Positions 27,001 to 36,845 of a stretch of 64,000 nt of DNA are shown here, one piece after another. This DNA is from a bacterium. GTDB taxonomy: Bacteria; Sumerlaeota; Sumerlaeia; SLMS01; JAHLLQ01. Below the pieces are notes generated by a model. That model worked only from the letters and a program-made list of their open reading frames with translations. It searched no databases and was not told the DNA's origin. Position numbers and translations under genes: made by a program. The DNA lies in NCBI GenBank assembly GCA_020444065.1, contig JAHLLQ010000001.1, positions 62,001 to 126,000 on the forward strand. Direction: 5' to 3'. Numbering within the stretch: the stretch's first letter is position 1; every line of letters starts with the position of its first letter.

Positions 27001-27027
27001 TTGGTTCATTGCTGTAGCTTTCGCCGC

Positions 27028-28932
27028 TTAGTCGGCGGCTGTCACGCGATCCAGTTCCTCGAGCGATGAGTGGCCGAGCATGACTTTCTTCCAGCCATCC
27101 ATGCGCAACGTGCGCATGCCGTTCTTCGTGGCCAGATTCTTCAGACGCGACGAGGACTCGCCGCGGATTACGAGCTGACGAAGCTTGGGATCCATGACGA
27201 AGATCTCGTGGATGGCGGTACGGCCGCGATACCCGGCGCCAGAGCAGCGATCGCAGCCGACCGGGAAGCACATATCCGCGCCGTTCTCGATATCCTGCTC
27301 CGCCGCACCAATGCCCGGAACATCTTTGATGTCCCGATGCTCCTGGCGTTTACAGTGTCCGCACAGTCGACGGATCAGGCGCTGAGCGATAACAGCCTGG
27401 ATGGATGAAGCGACAAGGAACGGCTTCACACCCATATCGACCAGGCGTGTCGTGGCGGAAGGGGCGTCGTTCGTGTGGAGGGTCGAGAACACCAAGTGGC
27501 CGGTGAGAGCGGCACGAACAGCGATCTCAGCAGTTTCCTGGTCACGAATCTCACCGACGAGGATCACGTCCGGCGACTGACGCAACATGGAGCGCAATCC
27601 CGTTGTGAAGTTCAATCCCACCTCTTCGTTCACCTGAATCTGATTCACACCATCCAGCATGTACTCCACCGGGTTCTCGATCGTGATGATCTTCGTTTCC
27701 GGTGTGTTCAGTGTCGCAAGGGCCGAGTACAGAGTCGTCGTCTTTCCGGATCCCGTCGGACCGGTCATTAGGATAACGCCGTTGGGGGTCGTGATGAGGT
27801 CCTTGAAAATGCGAATGTTGTCCGGCAGGAAGCCCACGTCCTCCAGACCGAGGATAACCGAGGACTGGTCGAGAATACGCATGACGACCGACTCACCGTA
27901 GATGGCGGGAAGCGCCGAGACACGGAGGTCGAGTTTGCGGTCCGGCAAGTTGAGCTTGATACGACCGTCCTGCGGAATGCGCTTCTCGGCCAGGTCCATT
28001 CCGGACAGCACCTTCAGTCGAGAAATAATCGCGTTCTGCCACTTCTTTGGCGGAGAAGGAACTTCGTGGCACACACCGTCGATACGGAACCGGATGGTCA
28101 CGCCGTAGCGACTCGGCTCGATATGAATATCAGATGCGCGGTCATGGACGGCCTGCTTGAAGATCAGGTCAACGAATCGCACCACAGGCGGCACATTTTC
28201 GTCTTCATTGATATCCATCGTCACGTAAGCTTCGCGTGCTTCCGCTTCCTGCTCGTGCAGCGAGTTCGTGGCCTCCTGATAGAGGTCCGCAATCTCATCG
28301 CCTTCGTAGTAACGCTTGAAGTAACGCTCGATGTCTTCCTCGCGCGCCACCATGCCGTGAACCTTCTTCGACAGGATGCGCTCGAGATCGTCCATCACCT
28401 GGATGTTCAAAGGGTCGGCAATCGCGATGGTGATTTCGTCGTCCGTGTAGGAGACCGGGAAAATCTGGTAGTCTTTCGCAACCTTCTTGCTGATCTGCGC
28501 AATCAGATCTTCATCAATCGGGACTTCGTGGAGATCGATGGTCTCCATGCCGAGTTTCTCGGCAATGACGTCCATGATGTCTTCTTCTCTGAGCTGTCCG
28601 GTCTGGATCAGCGAACGCTTCAGCGAAGCCGCGCCTTCCTTTTCCATCGCGTCCTGGATCATCTCCTGATTCACCAGGCCGCTTTCCTCGAGCATGACCG
28701 CCAGCGATGACTTCATGCCCGGGCGGGTGGCGCGATTCATTGCATCGAAGTACTCGCGCTGCTCTTTCGTCGGGACCTTGCGCTTCGGCCCTGCGGGTGC
28801 CGCTTGTTCATTCTCTGGGACGTTCGCAAGCGGGTCGGTCCCTTCGACGGCCCCATCCATCGTGCGTGCGGCCTCTTCCTTCTTGGGGACCTTCGGACCT
28901 TCCTTCGATTTTCCAATTCCAAACAGACCCAT
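27028..28932 (-). CDS. Type IV pilus/type II secretion assembly ATPase (PilB/GspE)
   Basis: A cytoplasmic hexameric ATPase that powers pilin or pseudopilin polymerisation. I start it at ATG 28932 (MGLFGIGKSK) with ggag upstream; the product is 634 residues. A charged N-terminal linker is followed by the T2SSE N-domain (about 75-200: LGMETIDLHEVPID, YQIFPVSYTDDEITIAIADP), the ATPase core with Walker A GPTGSGKTTTLYSA (about 390-405), Asp box, Walker B (ILVGEIRDQETA) and a zinc module (CGHCKR ... CDRCSGAGYRGR). PilB and GspE cannot be separated by motifs alone. A neighbouring PilT-like domain favours a pilus role. Confidence 0.93.
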   Translation of the reverse strand: MGLFGIGKSKEGPKVPKKEEAARTMDGAVEGTDPLANVPENEQAAPAGPKRKVPTKEQREYFDAMNRATRPGMKSSLAVMLEESGLVNQEMIQDAMEKEGAASLKRSLIQTGQLREEDIMDVIAEKLGMETIDLHEVPIDEDLIAQISKKVAKDYQIFPVSYTDDEITIAIADPLNIQVMDDLERILSKKVHGMVAREEDIERYFKRYYEGDEIADLYQEATNSLHEQEAEAREAYVTMDINEDENVPPVVRFVDLIFKQAVHDRASDIHIEPSRYGVTIRFRIDGVCHEVPSPPKKWQNAIISRLKVLSGMDLAEKRIPQDGRIKLNLPDRKLDLRVSALPAIYGESVVMRILDQSSVILGLEDVGFLPDNIRIFKDLITTPNGVILMTGPTGSGKTTTLYSALATLNTPETKIITIENPVEYMLDGVNQIQVNEEVGLNFTTGLRSMLRQSPDVILVGEIRDQETAEIAVRAALTGHLVFSTLHTNDAPSATTRLVDMGVKPFLVASSIQAVIAQRLIRRLCGHCKRQEHRDIKDVPGIGAAEQDIENGADMCFPVGCDRCSGAGYRGRTAIHEIFVMDPKLRQLVIRGESSSRLKNLATKNGMRTLRMDGWKKVMLGHSSLEELDRVTAAD

Positions 28933-29152
28933 TATCTCCATCCTCTTTCGAGAGAGCGGTTCAGTCTCATCCGGCAATCCAGTCGACTAGTCGATCAGCC
29001 AACGATCTCCATGACGCCCCGGTACCACCTGCGATCTGGGGAAATGAAGACCTGTGCATACGCTGTCACAATTGGATGTACCCGGCAACCGGAATTCCGA
29101 TCCCGGGCCGGGGCGCGGCACCCCGCAATATCGGGTAGTCCGCCGGATTCCG

Positions 29153-30778
29153 TCAACAGCTCTTATCGGCTGGTGCAGGCTCCTCGTAAACCAAGGCCAG
29201 ACAGGCCATTGCGGTCCCAAGAAACACAAAAAACGTGGCCAGTCGCGCGCCCTCATGCAGAGGGAAACTGGTCAGCATCATGGTCAAGTACCCCGCCAGC
29301 ACCACCGCGAGGGCATGCGCGGGCCCTGCCAACTCCGGCGGCCCTCTGCGGATCCGGAAGATCAGGCCTCGGAATAACGCCGTCATTACTCCCAGAAACA
29401 GCGCGAGCCCAAGAAACCCTTGTTCGGCAGCCGTCTGGAAGTAGTCGTTGTGCGTGTTCTCCGCGAACCACGAGCCGGCAATCAGCCGCGAGTATTGCAG
29501 AACCCCGCTCTCATCCTCTGCAGCCAGTTTCGCCAGAGTCCGGTGGTAGCGCGGAGCAAAGAACCCCGGTCCGGCACCAAGGAGCGGCTGCTCGGCGGCC
29601 ATCTCGCCGGCCAACATGTAGAAGAGCAGGCGCTCACGAACCGATCTGTCCTGGGTCGATGTGCCGGAAGAGAAGCGGCCGAGAATGTCCAGCCCACGAG
29701 GATTCCAGGGACCCTGAATGCTGAAGGCGACTAGCACGATCAGCGCGATGGCTGGTCCGATGACCAGCAACACACGCGTGCGCTTCTGAATTGCTTGCCA
29801 GACAGGAATGAATCGTCCCGTGCGAACCTGATGCGCAAGGGCCGCTCCACAGGCAATTGCGAATATCAGCAAGCCGGCAAAGATGTTCAGCAGGAAACTG
29901 ACAAGGATGATCGCCAGGAGTCCCGCTGCGATCATCCAGCCGCGGATCCTCAATTGCGCGACCCAACGCACGGTCAACCCTGCCAGTACCACCAGCCATG
30001 CACCGCGCGTCCCGGTCGCCACGATCGCCATCCCCATCAGGGCCATCGCTCCAAGTCCGACAGTCCATCCGGGCCAGGTTCGATGCCACTTACTCCCCCA
30101 TCCGTCCAGGACCCATGATCCAGTCAGGAGAAAGCCGCCGGCGATGAACGTCCCAGTGTACTCCGGATTCCCCAACGTCGCGATGGTTGCGCCGCGGATC
30201 GTTCCACCTTCGACAACGCCCATCTCAGCGCCACGGCCCTGCTTCAGAATCGCAAGCGGATCGGCTCCATAGATGAAAGCATTCAGCCCTCCCCATCCGG
30301 CCCCCGAGATGACCGCGACGCCGGCGACCACGATCGCAGCAGCCGCTGCGCCATACAGAACAAGTCGAATGCGTCTGGGCGTTGTCAGAAATAGCGGAGC
30401 GACGGCCGCCGCAAGTACCAGCATCCCCAGCGTCAGTAACGACCGCATACTGTAAGCGGGATCGGGACTGAGAATGGCAGAGAGTAGTGCCGAGCCAAGA
30501 AATGCTCCGAGAAGAATCAACGGCAGCGCCACGCGCCGCAAGGATTCCAACGCTTCCGGTGCAAGGAGTCGGATTGACGCAGCAATCAGCAGAATCGCCA
30601 CCAGGAATCGGGAGACCAGCATCTTAACGATCTTGATCTCTGCCGTGGCGGTCTGGAGTTTGATCAGTGCGGGGGGTGCGACCGCCAGTGGAACTCCAAA
30701 CGCGAGCAGTACCAACAACGCCGCCCCCACGAATCCCACGATGCGAAAAATGGGATTGTCCGAAGTGGTCGTCGGCAT
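29153..30778 (-). CDS. O-antigen ligase/polymerase family membrane protein (WaaL/Wzy-like)
   Basis: 541 residues with 10-12 hydrophobic segments. The Wzy_C/WaaL region is shown by ATGTRGAWLVVLAGL, the large periplasmic loop with the Arg-containing RLLFYMLAGEMAAEQPLLGAGPGFF split as RLLFYMLAGEM and PLLGAGPGFF, and ENTHNDYFQTAAEQG, the hallmark 'HNxYLxxxxExG'. Family members join O-antigen to lipid A-core or polymerise repeat units on the periplasmic side. It lies 48 bp downstream of the lptD-like gene on the same strand, so both are probably co-expressed for outer-membrane LPS assembly. Ligase versus polymerase is not decidable here. The 176 bp at 28977-29152 hold only a GC-rich potential hairpin. 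Confidence 0.85.
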   Translation of the reverse strand: MPTTTSDNPIFRIVGFVGAALLVLLAFGVPLAVAPPALIKLQTATAEIKIVKMLVSRFLVAILLIAASIRLLAPEALESLRRVALPLILLGAFLGSALLSAILSPDPAYSMRSLLTLGMLVLAAAVAPLFLTTPRRIRLVLYGAAAAAIVVAGVAVISGAGWGGLNAFIYGADPLAILKQGRGAEMGVVEGGTIRGATIATLGNPEYTGTFIAGGFLLTGSWVLDGWGSKWHRTWPGWTVGLGAMALMGMAIVATGTRGAWLVVLAGLTVRWVAQLRIRGWMIAAGLLAIILVSFLLNIFAGLLIFAIACGAALAHQVRTGRFIPVWQAIQKRTRVLLVIGPAIALIVLVAFSIQGPWNPRGLDILGRFSSGTSTQDRSVRERLLFYMLAGEMAAEQPLLGAGPGFFAPRYHRTLAKLAAEDESGVLQYSRLIAGSWFAENTHNDYFQTAAEQGFLGLALFLGVMTALFRGLIFRIRRGPPELAGPAHALAVVLAGYLTMMLTSFPLHEGARLATFFVFLGTAMACLALVYEEPAPADKSC

Positions 30779-30826
30779 AGTTGAGCGGAATTCTGTCGGT
30801 GGAATTTCGCGGGACAGGCCCTGGGC

Positions 30827-33475
30827 TTAGTCGACGAAGCTGCCTTCGCGAGATTGCTCGCGCAAGGTGCGAATAGAGACGGCGCCGAGAGCGGCCTGTT
30901 CACGCGGCTGCTTGAACTTCAGGCTGACCCGGAAGTCCAACTCCGTTTCCTTCGAGATGCTGTCGTCATTCGGATCGTCGTCGTTGTCGTCCTGATTCAC
31001 GTACGTGTCCTGCGTGATACCTGCATAGAGCAGAAGGTCCGCATCGTGTAGATCGCGCACGATCGTCACGCCGGCTTCCTTCCAATCGTCGAGACGCGTG
31101 TTGTACTCGCCTGAAAGTTCCACGGCGTACTTCGGACCGAACTGCCGTCCGATCAATGGGGAGATGCTGATCTCCGTTTCGTTCTCGTCGAACCGCGCCC
31201 GGCGCCGGGCAGCGAGAACCACTGGGTCCTCGTCCAAGACATCGGAGCCATGGACACTTAACTGGGCCCAATAGCGTCCGTGCCGTGGCATGTAGCGCGC
31301 CGTCAGATCTCCGTAGAGCTCGGAGCGAACGTACTCCATCGGATCATGGCGATCCCGAATTTGACGGTCCTCATAGAACACCGAAGCATCGGCCGTGAAT
31401 TCACCGGTCGAGTTCTGATAGCGAATGCCGCCGCCGGCGTAACGCAACTTCTCGTTCGCAAAGCGATCGCTGCCACCCTGCAGATTGTGACCGCCCTTCA
31501 AGTACATATCCAGATCGGGGTACAGCAGGTGGTAGTTCAGGTAGGCTTCGACCCAGTGATAATCGATCGGGAAGTCATATACGTCCTCGAACGCCTCGAC
31601 GCGTCCGGCCTCTTCGAAGAATGGTCCGACGCCATCGTCGGTGCCTTCGCGAATCGTGTACTTCACGTAACCATTCAAAGTGTCCGTGAAGCGCGCATTC
31701 AGACGACTGGTATAATCGACCCACAGATAGAGCGGATCGACGTCGCGATAGGAGAGAGCCTCTGTGCTGGCACCAAGGAAAATCGTTTCGCGATCGCGGA
31801 AGGTCTGACCGCCGACCGTGAAGGGGCCGCCACCGTTCGGAACCAGATGACCGGCAATGAGATCGTCGCTTGTCCGTTCATAGTAGCCGATACCGGCGCC
31901 GACCGTGTTCAGCCACGTGAAGCGTCCTTGCCCGTCCAGGCGCAATCGATGCGTCAGCGAAGCGTACAAGTCGCCACCGTAGATGCGCTCGTTGTCGTTG
32001 CGCTTCAGTTCATTGAATCCGGGATCGAGATTGTTCAGCGCGTTCATCTCCACGCGCCAATAGAGAGGCGTCTGGAAGAACGGCAGCAGACGCGTTGCGA
32101 AGCGTCCCTGGAGTTTTTCGCTCACACGCCCGTAGCGGTCCCGATCCACGCCCTCTGTATCGATGTCGTTCTCACGAGTGAAATCCGGATCGGGTTCATA
32201 GACCAGGTCGTCGGAGAACGGCTCGGTATAGTCCTGATAGAGATCCAGCGTGATGCGATCCTTCACTTCGGCCATGAAGCGCGCGACCCAATCGCGTTCC
32301 ACATAGGTAACAGCGGCACGAGCGCGACGTTCCGGCCGACGACCACGTTCGATCTCTTCGAAGTGATCGATGATGTCGTAATAAATGTCCGGATCGCTCA
32401 TCCAGTCGGCGTTCAATTGGAAGATCGTCTTCCCATACATCGAGTTGTGCCGATGACGATAGATCCAACGATCTTCCTCGTCTTCCGTCTCGACATCGCG
32501 CACTCGATCGCGCACGCCGTAGAGCTGCAATTCCCCCAGGTGGCGATTGAAGTCGTATTGATACTGATACTTCAATCCAACGCCCACGGCGCCGCCTGAA
32601 AAGAGGTCGGCGTTTAATGCCAGCTTGCCTTCGGAACGAGTCTGGAACTGAGAGGGGTCTTCCCAATTCGGGACCCTTGTTTCGTGCGTTACCTGGTAAC
32701 CGATGCGTGTGTAGAAGCCGTAGTCGCTCATGTGGCCGATCTCGACCGACCACGGCGATCCGCCGTGCAGCCCGCGCGTGTAGAAGGGGAAGTACATCAC
32801 GGGCACACCGCGCACCCACAGCACCGCGTTCTTCATGAAAACGCGCTCATCCATCATCAACGTCACTTCCGACGCAGCCATGTAGTAGTGCGGCACTGGG
32901 AAGTTACACGCCGTATACGTGGCTCCTCGGAAAAGCGCCTCGTCCTCGTTGATGCGGCGGAACGACGGACCATTCTCTTCCTCGTCCCAATCGGTCCGGA
33001 AGAACAGACGCCCGTAGCGCCCCTCGACATCGAATGCGGCGCCTTCGTTGTGGCGGAAGTCGTATCGCAGCGAACTGGCGCGGATTTCCTGCTTCGGGCC
33101 GGTCAGGGTTATGTTGCCTTCCGCCTGGACCTGTTGAGTAACCAGATCGATCACCATGCGATCGGCGGCGATGCGGTAGTCTTTGAAGAACACCACCGTA
33201 CGACCAATGCCGTAGGCGACGTTGCCTTCCGTGATAATGCGCTCGCTCGACTGGATGACGGCGCGTTGCCCTGCCTCTCCCATCTGGGTGACTTCCTGGA
33301 ACTCGGTCGAGCTCGGGGGCGGAGCCACCGGAGTGGGCTCGGCTGCCTCGTCGTCGACAACACGATTAATGTCGCCGAGTTGAAGCTGCCCCAAAGCCGG
33401 AGCCGCAAAGAGTCCCAGCGTCAGAGCCAGGCCGAATGCCATCCGCAAGAAGGTCGAGAGCGAGAACGATTTCAT
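30827..33475 (-). CDS. lptD: LPS-assembly outer-membrane protein LptD-like
   Basis: 882 residues from ATG 33475 (MKSFSLSTFLRM), chosen because a clear signal peptide follows (ending APALGQ); the upstream open frame is non-coding in character. An OstA/LptA-like beta-jellyroll (about 55-150: ITEGNVAYGIGRTVVFFKDY, QVQAEGNITLTGPKQEIRA) accepts LPS from the periplasmic bridge. The long C-terminal part, rich in alternating aromatic strands and including VMYFPFYTRGLHGG (compare LptD 'PVFYxPYF'), is the outer-membrane barrel. Cysteines that form LptD disulfides in E. coli are not evident. It implies a double-membrane envelope with LPS. The O-antigen ligase gene follows. Confidence 0.85.
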   Translation of the reverse strand: MKSFSLSTFLRMAFGLALTLGLFAAPALGQLQLGDINRVVDDEAAEPTPVAPPPSSTEFQEVTQMGEAGQRAVIQSSERIITEGNVAYGIGRTVVFFKDYRIAADRMVIDLVTQQVQAEGNITLTGPKQEIRASSLRYDFRHNEGAAFDVEGRYGRLFFRTDWDEEENGPSFRRINEDEALFRGATYTACNFPVPHYYMAASEVTLMMDERVFMKNAVLWVRGVPVMYFPFYTRGLHGGSPWSVEIGHMSDYGFYTRIGYQVTHETRVPNWEDPSQFQTRSEGKLALNADLFSGGAVGVGLKYQYQYDFNRHLGELQLYGVRDRVRDVETEDEEDRWIYRHRHNSMYGKTIFQLNADWMSDPDIYYDIIDHFEEIERGRRPERRARAAVTYVERDWVARFMAEVKDRITLDLYQDYTEPFSDDLVYEPDPDFTRENDIDTEGVDRDRYGRVSEKLQGRFATRLLPFFQTPLYWRVEMNALNNLDPGFNELKRNDNERIYGGDLYASLTHRLRLDGQGRFTWLNTVGAGIGYYERTSDDLIAGHLVPNGGGPFTVGGQTFRDRETIFLGASTEALSYRDVDPLYLWVDYTSRLNARFTDTLNGYVKYTIREGTDDGVGPFFEEAGRVEAFEDVYDFPIDYHWVEAYLNYHLLYPDLDMYLKGGHNLQGGSDRFANEKLRYAGGGIRYQNSTGEFTADASVFYEDRQIRDRHDPMEYVRSELYGDLTARYMPRHGRYWAQLSVHGSDVLDEDPVVLAARRRARFDENETEISISPLIGRQFGPKYAVELSGEYNTRLDDWKEAGVTIVRDLHDADLLLYAGITQDTYVNQDDNDDDPNDDSISKETELDFRVSLKFKQPREQAALGAVSIRTLREQSREGSFVD

Positions 33476-33839
33476 GGCGCAATCCGCACAGAATCTGGCC
33501 GAATCGTGCCCCGTCAGGGGTCTCGATTCGTTGTCCTGGTGTTGAAACTGCTGACAACCGGCGGGAGAGGCAAGCGAAGTTCGCTTGGATTGGCAGGAAA
33601 GCTGGGGATGTTGGGGAGGACAATTGGAAGGCGAGCGCTGGGTGGGAGTACAGAAGTCAAACCCGTTTGCCCTCTCGATACAGAAACCCACTGAATCTCC
33701 CGACCGCAATCTTCTTCATGTTCTTCACGCCTTCCGTGGTGAATCCCCTTTGCTGCATATCGAGATTCCCCTCGCCCCCGGACGTGGATTTCGTCTCAAT
33801 ATCTGGCCGAAACAGCATTTTCGCTGCAAGGAGTGCCCG
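33476..33839. other. Divergent intergenic region between lptD and TPR gene
   Basis: 364 bp that must hold divergent promoters for lptD (minus) and the TPR gene (plus). I see no convincing consensus promoter, repeat or hairpin. A plus-strand frame is open from 33585 through the TPR gene but lacks coding features before 33840. Confidence 0.45.
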
Positions 33840-34787
33840 ATGGGGTGGCGAGACCTGAACCAGATGGCCCAGATGGCCTTGAAGCAGAGCAATTACGCCC
33901 GCGCCGAGGAACTCTGGCATAAGGCGTTGGATGAACTTCGTCTCTCTAAGCACCAGAGTGAGAGCGCTATTCTTGTCATCGATAGCCTGGCTCGCCTGTA
34001 TGCGAAGTCTGCCCGGTATGAAGAGGCAGAGAAGATGTTCCGTGAGTCGATCGAGCTCTCGAAAGAGGCCCTGGGTCCCGAAAATCCTGCCGTAGCCAAG
34101 GGTATGGAAGACCTGGCGGATCTATTCCTGGCCATGGGGCGCGATGCAGATGCCCAGCCGATCCTCGAGGAATCCCTGGCGGTCTGGGAGATCTCGATGG
34201 GCAAGGAACACCCGGAGGTCGTCCGCTGTTTGCGCGCGCTGGGAGCGACCCACCGCAATCTGGGCAATTACAAGAAGGCCGAGGAGTACTACAAGAAAGC
34301 ACTCACGATTCATCAACGTCGCTTCGGCGCGAACCACCCGGACGTCGCTCGCATCTTAAACCAGTTGGCTCTGCTGTCGCTTCGGCAAGAGCGGCTGGAC
34401 GAAGCGGAAGAGCTCTTCCGCAAGGAATTCACGATCTGGAAGGACGCGACCAAGTCCAAGCGTCCGGACATTGCTAAGAGCATGAACGACCTGGCGCTGC
34501 TCTATCACGCGCGAGGCAAGATTGACAAAGCTGAACGAATCTGCCGGAAGTCGCTGGAAATCAGCCGTAAGGTCCTTGGGCCCAATCACCCGGAAGCCGC
34601 GCGGAGCTTGAATTCACTGGCCGTTTTCTGTGCCTCGCAGAATCGATTGGACGAAGCGGAGGAGTTGTTCCAGCAGGCCCTGGAGATCCACGAGAACCTC
34701 GTCCCACGCGACGAAGACAAGATCATAGAGATCTGGCAGAATCTCTCATCACTAATCGCACAACGAAAACGCCAACAACAGAACTGA
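33840..34787 (+). CDS. Kinesin-light-chain-type TPR protein
   Basis: 315 residues from ATG 33840 (MGWRDLNQMAQM), chosen for the aaggag 7 nt upstream. The protein is almost entirely 42-residue TPR units of the TPR_10/12 type, about seven in number, for example LGNYKKAEEYYKKALTIHQR, LDEAEELFRKEFTIW and IDKAERICRKSLEISRKVLG. There is no signal peptide, membrane segment or attached enzymatic domain, so it is a cytoplasmic adaptor. Partners are not suggested by the neighbours. A strong hairpin follows 10 bp after the stop. Confidence 0.85.
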   Translation: MGWRDLNQMAQMALKQSNYARAEELWHKALDELRLSKHQSESAILVIDSLARLYAKSARYEEAEKMFRESIELSKEALGPENPAVAKGMEDLADLFLAMGRDADAQPILEESLAVWEISMGKEHPEVVRCLRALGATHRNLGNYKKAEEYYKKALTIHQRRFGANHPDVARILNQLALLSLRQERLDEAEELFRKEFTIWKDATKSKRPDIAKSMNDLALLYHARGKIDKAERICRKSLEISRKVLGPNHPEAARSLNSLAVFCASQNRLDEAEELFQQALEIHENLVPRDEDKIIEIWQNLSSLIAQRKRQQQN

Positions 34788-34796
34788 CACGAAGAA

Positions 34797-34820
34797 GCCC
34801 CCGTCAGCGTCGACGGGGGC
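34797..34820. terminator. Probable bidirectional terminator between convergent genes
   Basis: gcccccgtc (34797-34805) pairs perfectly with gacgggggc (34812-34820) around a 6-nt loop. It lies between the ends of the TPR gene (plus) and the bacilliredoxin gene (minus). T-rich sequence follows in both directions but is short and interrupted (gatttcattc on plus, ttcttcgt on minus). Confidence 0.6.
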
Positions 34821-34850
34821 GATTTCATTCTGAGTCAGCTCGGGCGGGCA

Positions 34851-35267
34851 TCAGCAGTATTCGCCAAAGGCCCAGACCAGGCTGCGCGCGATCGCTTCGG
34901 GCATGTTGCCTTCGATGTGATGGCGTTCGATCATGTGGACGACTTCGCCATCCTTCAGAAGGGCCATGCAGGGCGAACTCGGCTGGTAGCCGACGAAGTA
35001 CGAACGGGCTCGATCGGTTGCATCGCGATCCATTCCGGCGAAAACCGAGTAGAGATTCTCCGGGCGTTTCGACCCCTCTTCCTGCAGCGCCATGCGCAGG
35101 GCCGGGCGCGCTCCGCCGGCGGCGCAGCCGCAGACCGAATTCACGAAGACCAAGGCAGTGCCTCCGCCCTTCAGAGCCGTATCCACATCGTCTGCGGTTG
35201 TCAGTTCCTGAAAGCCGACCTCGCGGACTTCCTCACGCATCGGGTCAACCAGCATCGGATCGTACAT
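34851..35267 (-). CDS. Bacilliredoxin BrxA/BrxB family protein
   Basis: 138 residues from ATG 35267 (MYDPMLVDPMREE) with aaggaagg upstream. Thioredoxin-like fold with the family's CGC active site (VNSVCGCAAGGARPAL, about residue 51-66), RSYFVGYQPSSPCMAL and the C-terminal HxIEG. Members reduce bacillithiol-protein mixed disulfides in Firmicutes; homologues in Bacteroidetes-type and other phyla are often of unknown partner. The open frame continues upstream to 35456 but is unlikely to be coding. It is monocistronic, divergent from recF. With the BshB-like deacetylase and YpdA-like fusion in this window it hints at bacillithiol-type chemistry. Confidence 0.88.
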   Translation of the reverse strand: MYDPMLVDPMREEVREVGFQELTTADDVDTALKGGGTALVFVNSVCGCAAGGARPALRMALQEEGSKRPENLYSVFAGMDRDATDRARSYFVGYQPSSPCMALLKDGEVVHMIERHHIEGNMPEAIARSLVWAFGEYC

Positions 35268-35285
35268 CGTTACCTTCCTTGAGTA

Positions 35286-35297
35286 TAAGTCTATAAT
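35286..35297 (+). promoter_or_regulatory. Perfect -10 box in the recF/bacilliredoxin divergent region
   Basis: TATAAT at 35292-35297 on the plus strand sits in a small AT island (tataagtctataata) of an otherwise GC-rich divergent spacer. No good -35 lies 16-18 nt upstream, so it may be an activator-dependent or extended promoter for recF, or serve the minus strand, where TATTAT/TATACT read. Confidence 0.35.
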
Positions 35298-35457
35298 AGC
35301 GAAGGGCAGAATCCCCGCCGTCGCATCCCGGTTTCGCGTATTTCGTGCCACGCGCGGCCGGATTAGTGCAGCCGAGTGAATTCCCACGCACCGGCCGACG
35401 AGATTTCTCTGGTCCGCCTCCCCCGCCATGGGCAGGCTTTGCGCCGGGAGAGCCATG

Positions 35458-36612
35458 ATGCACCTAGAACGGCTACAAATCGAGCGCTTCCGCCTGATTC
35501 AGCAGGCCGTCATTGAACTGGCCCCAGGCGTGAATCTGTTCACCGGCGCCAATGCCCAGGGCAAAACCACGATCCTGGAGGCCATCGCATTCCTGGCAAC
35601 CGGCCGGAGTTTCCGGACCGCGCGCGACCGCGAGTGCATCGCTTGGACGGCCAAGGAGGAGACGCGCTTCGCGGCCGTCGATGCAGATTTCCGCCGCTCG
35701 GGGGCCCGCCACCGGCTGCGCCTCGCAATCGAGCCGCGCGGGAAAACGGTTTGGCTGGACGGCAATACGCTTCGGACCCTCACGTCATTGTGGGGGCGAC
35801 TGAACACGGTGCTGTTCGTGCCCGCAGACCTCCAGATCGTGCAGGGTCCCCCCGGGCTGCGCCGCAGCGTTCTGGATTCGCTGCTCGGCCAGACCAACCC
35901 GTCTTACCTGCAGATTCTAGCCGCCACGAACCGAGCACTCGGCAGCCGCAACGCTCTTCTCCGCCGCGGGCGCCCTTCATCGGATCCGCAATACGAGGCC
36001 TTCGAGGCGACACTCGCGCAGAATGCCTCCTCCGTGCTGAAGGCCCGCGCGGAACTTGCCGTCAAGCTGGATGCGGCCATCGCAGCACCCATGGAGCATC
36101 TGACCGGGGGAACCGAAACACTACGCGTCATCTACGAGCCCGGATTCCCGGCACAGGCAAAGCTGACGGCGGAAACGATCCTTGCAGTACAGGTCACAGA
36201 ACTGACGGAGCGGCTTATCGAGTATTGGCAGCAGGCGCGTGCAGGAGATCTCGACCGCGGCTCGACCCGCGACGGCGCGCAGCGGGACGACCTTCGCTTC
36301 GAGGTCAATGGATCGGACGCCCGCACCTACGCAAGCCAGGGGCAGACGCGCTCGTGCGTGGTCGCGCTCCGGTTGGCCGAATTGGAACTGCTCTCCGAAT
36401 CTAGCGGCGAGACCCCCCTGCTGCTCCTTGATGACATCTTCGGGGAGCTCGACCGCCGGCGCGCGGAACTCTTCCTGTCGCTCCTTGGCCAGCGCCCCGT
36501 GCAAACGCTCATCACGGCGACCGATGCGGCCCTGGTTGAAGCTGGGATCGAGATCGACAGGCGCTTTCTGGTGAACGGCGGGGATGTCGTTCCGGACAGC
36601 CCGCAGGTGTAA
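35458..36612 (+). CDS. recF: DNA replication and repair protein RecF
   Basis: An SMC-like ATPase that loads RecA at gapped DNA. 384 residues from ATG 35458 (MHLERLQIERFR); another ATG is adjacent at 35455, and gggag at 35446-35450 gives better spacing to 35458. Walker A GANAQGKTTILEAI is near residue 33; RSFRTARDRE follows. The signature TYASQGQTRSCVVALRLAEL and the Walker B/D-loop LLLLDDIFGELDRRR are near the C-terminus, ending TATDAALV. Length is typical. No dnaA, dnaN or gyrB lies next to it, unlike the classical origin cluster. Confidence 0.95.
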   Translation: MHLERLQIERFRLIQQAVIELAPGVNLFTGANAQGKTTILEAIAFLATGRSFRTARDRECIAWTAKEETRFAAVDADFRRSGARHRLRLAIEPRGKTVWLDGNTLRTLTSLWGRLNTVLFVPADLQIVQGPPGLRRSVLDSLLGQTNPSYLQILAATNRALGSRNALLRRGRPSSDPQYEAFEATLAQNASSVLKARAELAVKLDAAIAAPMEHLTGGTETLRVIYEPGFPAQAKLTAETILAVQVTELTERLIEYWQQARAGDLDRGSTRDGAQRDDLRFEVNGSDARTYASQGQTRSCVVALRLAELELLSESSGETPLLLLDDIFGELDRRRAELFLSLLGQRPVQTLITATDAALVEAGIEIDRRFLVNGGDVVPDSPQV

Positions 36613-36845
36613 TGCCAGTACATATAAAGCGCTTTTTAGAAATCCAGCCCAAAAAACACGGCGAATCCTAATCTCGGGGCCAAGAATTTACTTGCTCACC
36701 CCCAGGGATCGCTCCAACAGTAGTAGTGCCTAAGGACCTGTGGTCGAAGGCAGATGTACCGAAACTCACTGCAGTCCCCCGAGAGAGAAAAGTGGCTCGA
36801 AAACCGGTTCGCAAACCGCCAAATTCAGACGCCGAGGGAGGAGTC

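Noticed and set aside
29080-29150. GC-rich potential hairpin after the O-antigen ligase gene as a terminator
   Set aside because: Stem is imperfect and no T-run follows on the minus strand, so it was not listed as a terminator.
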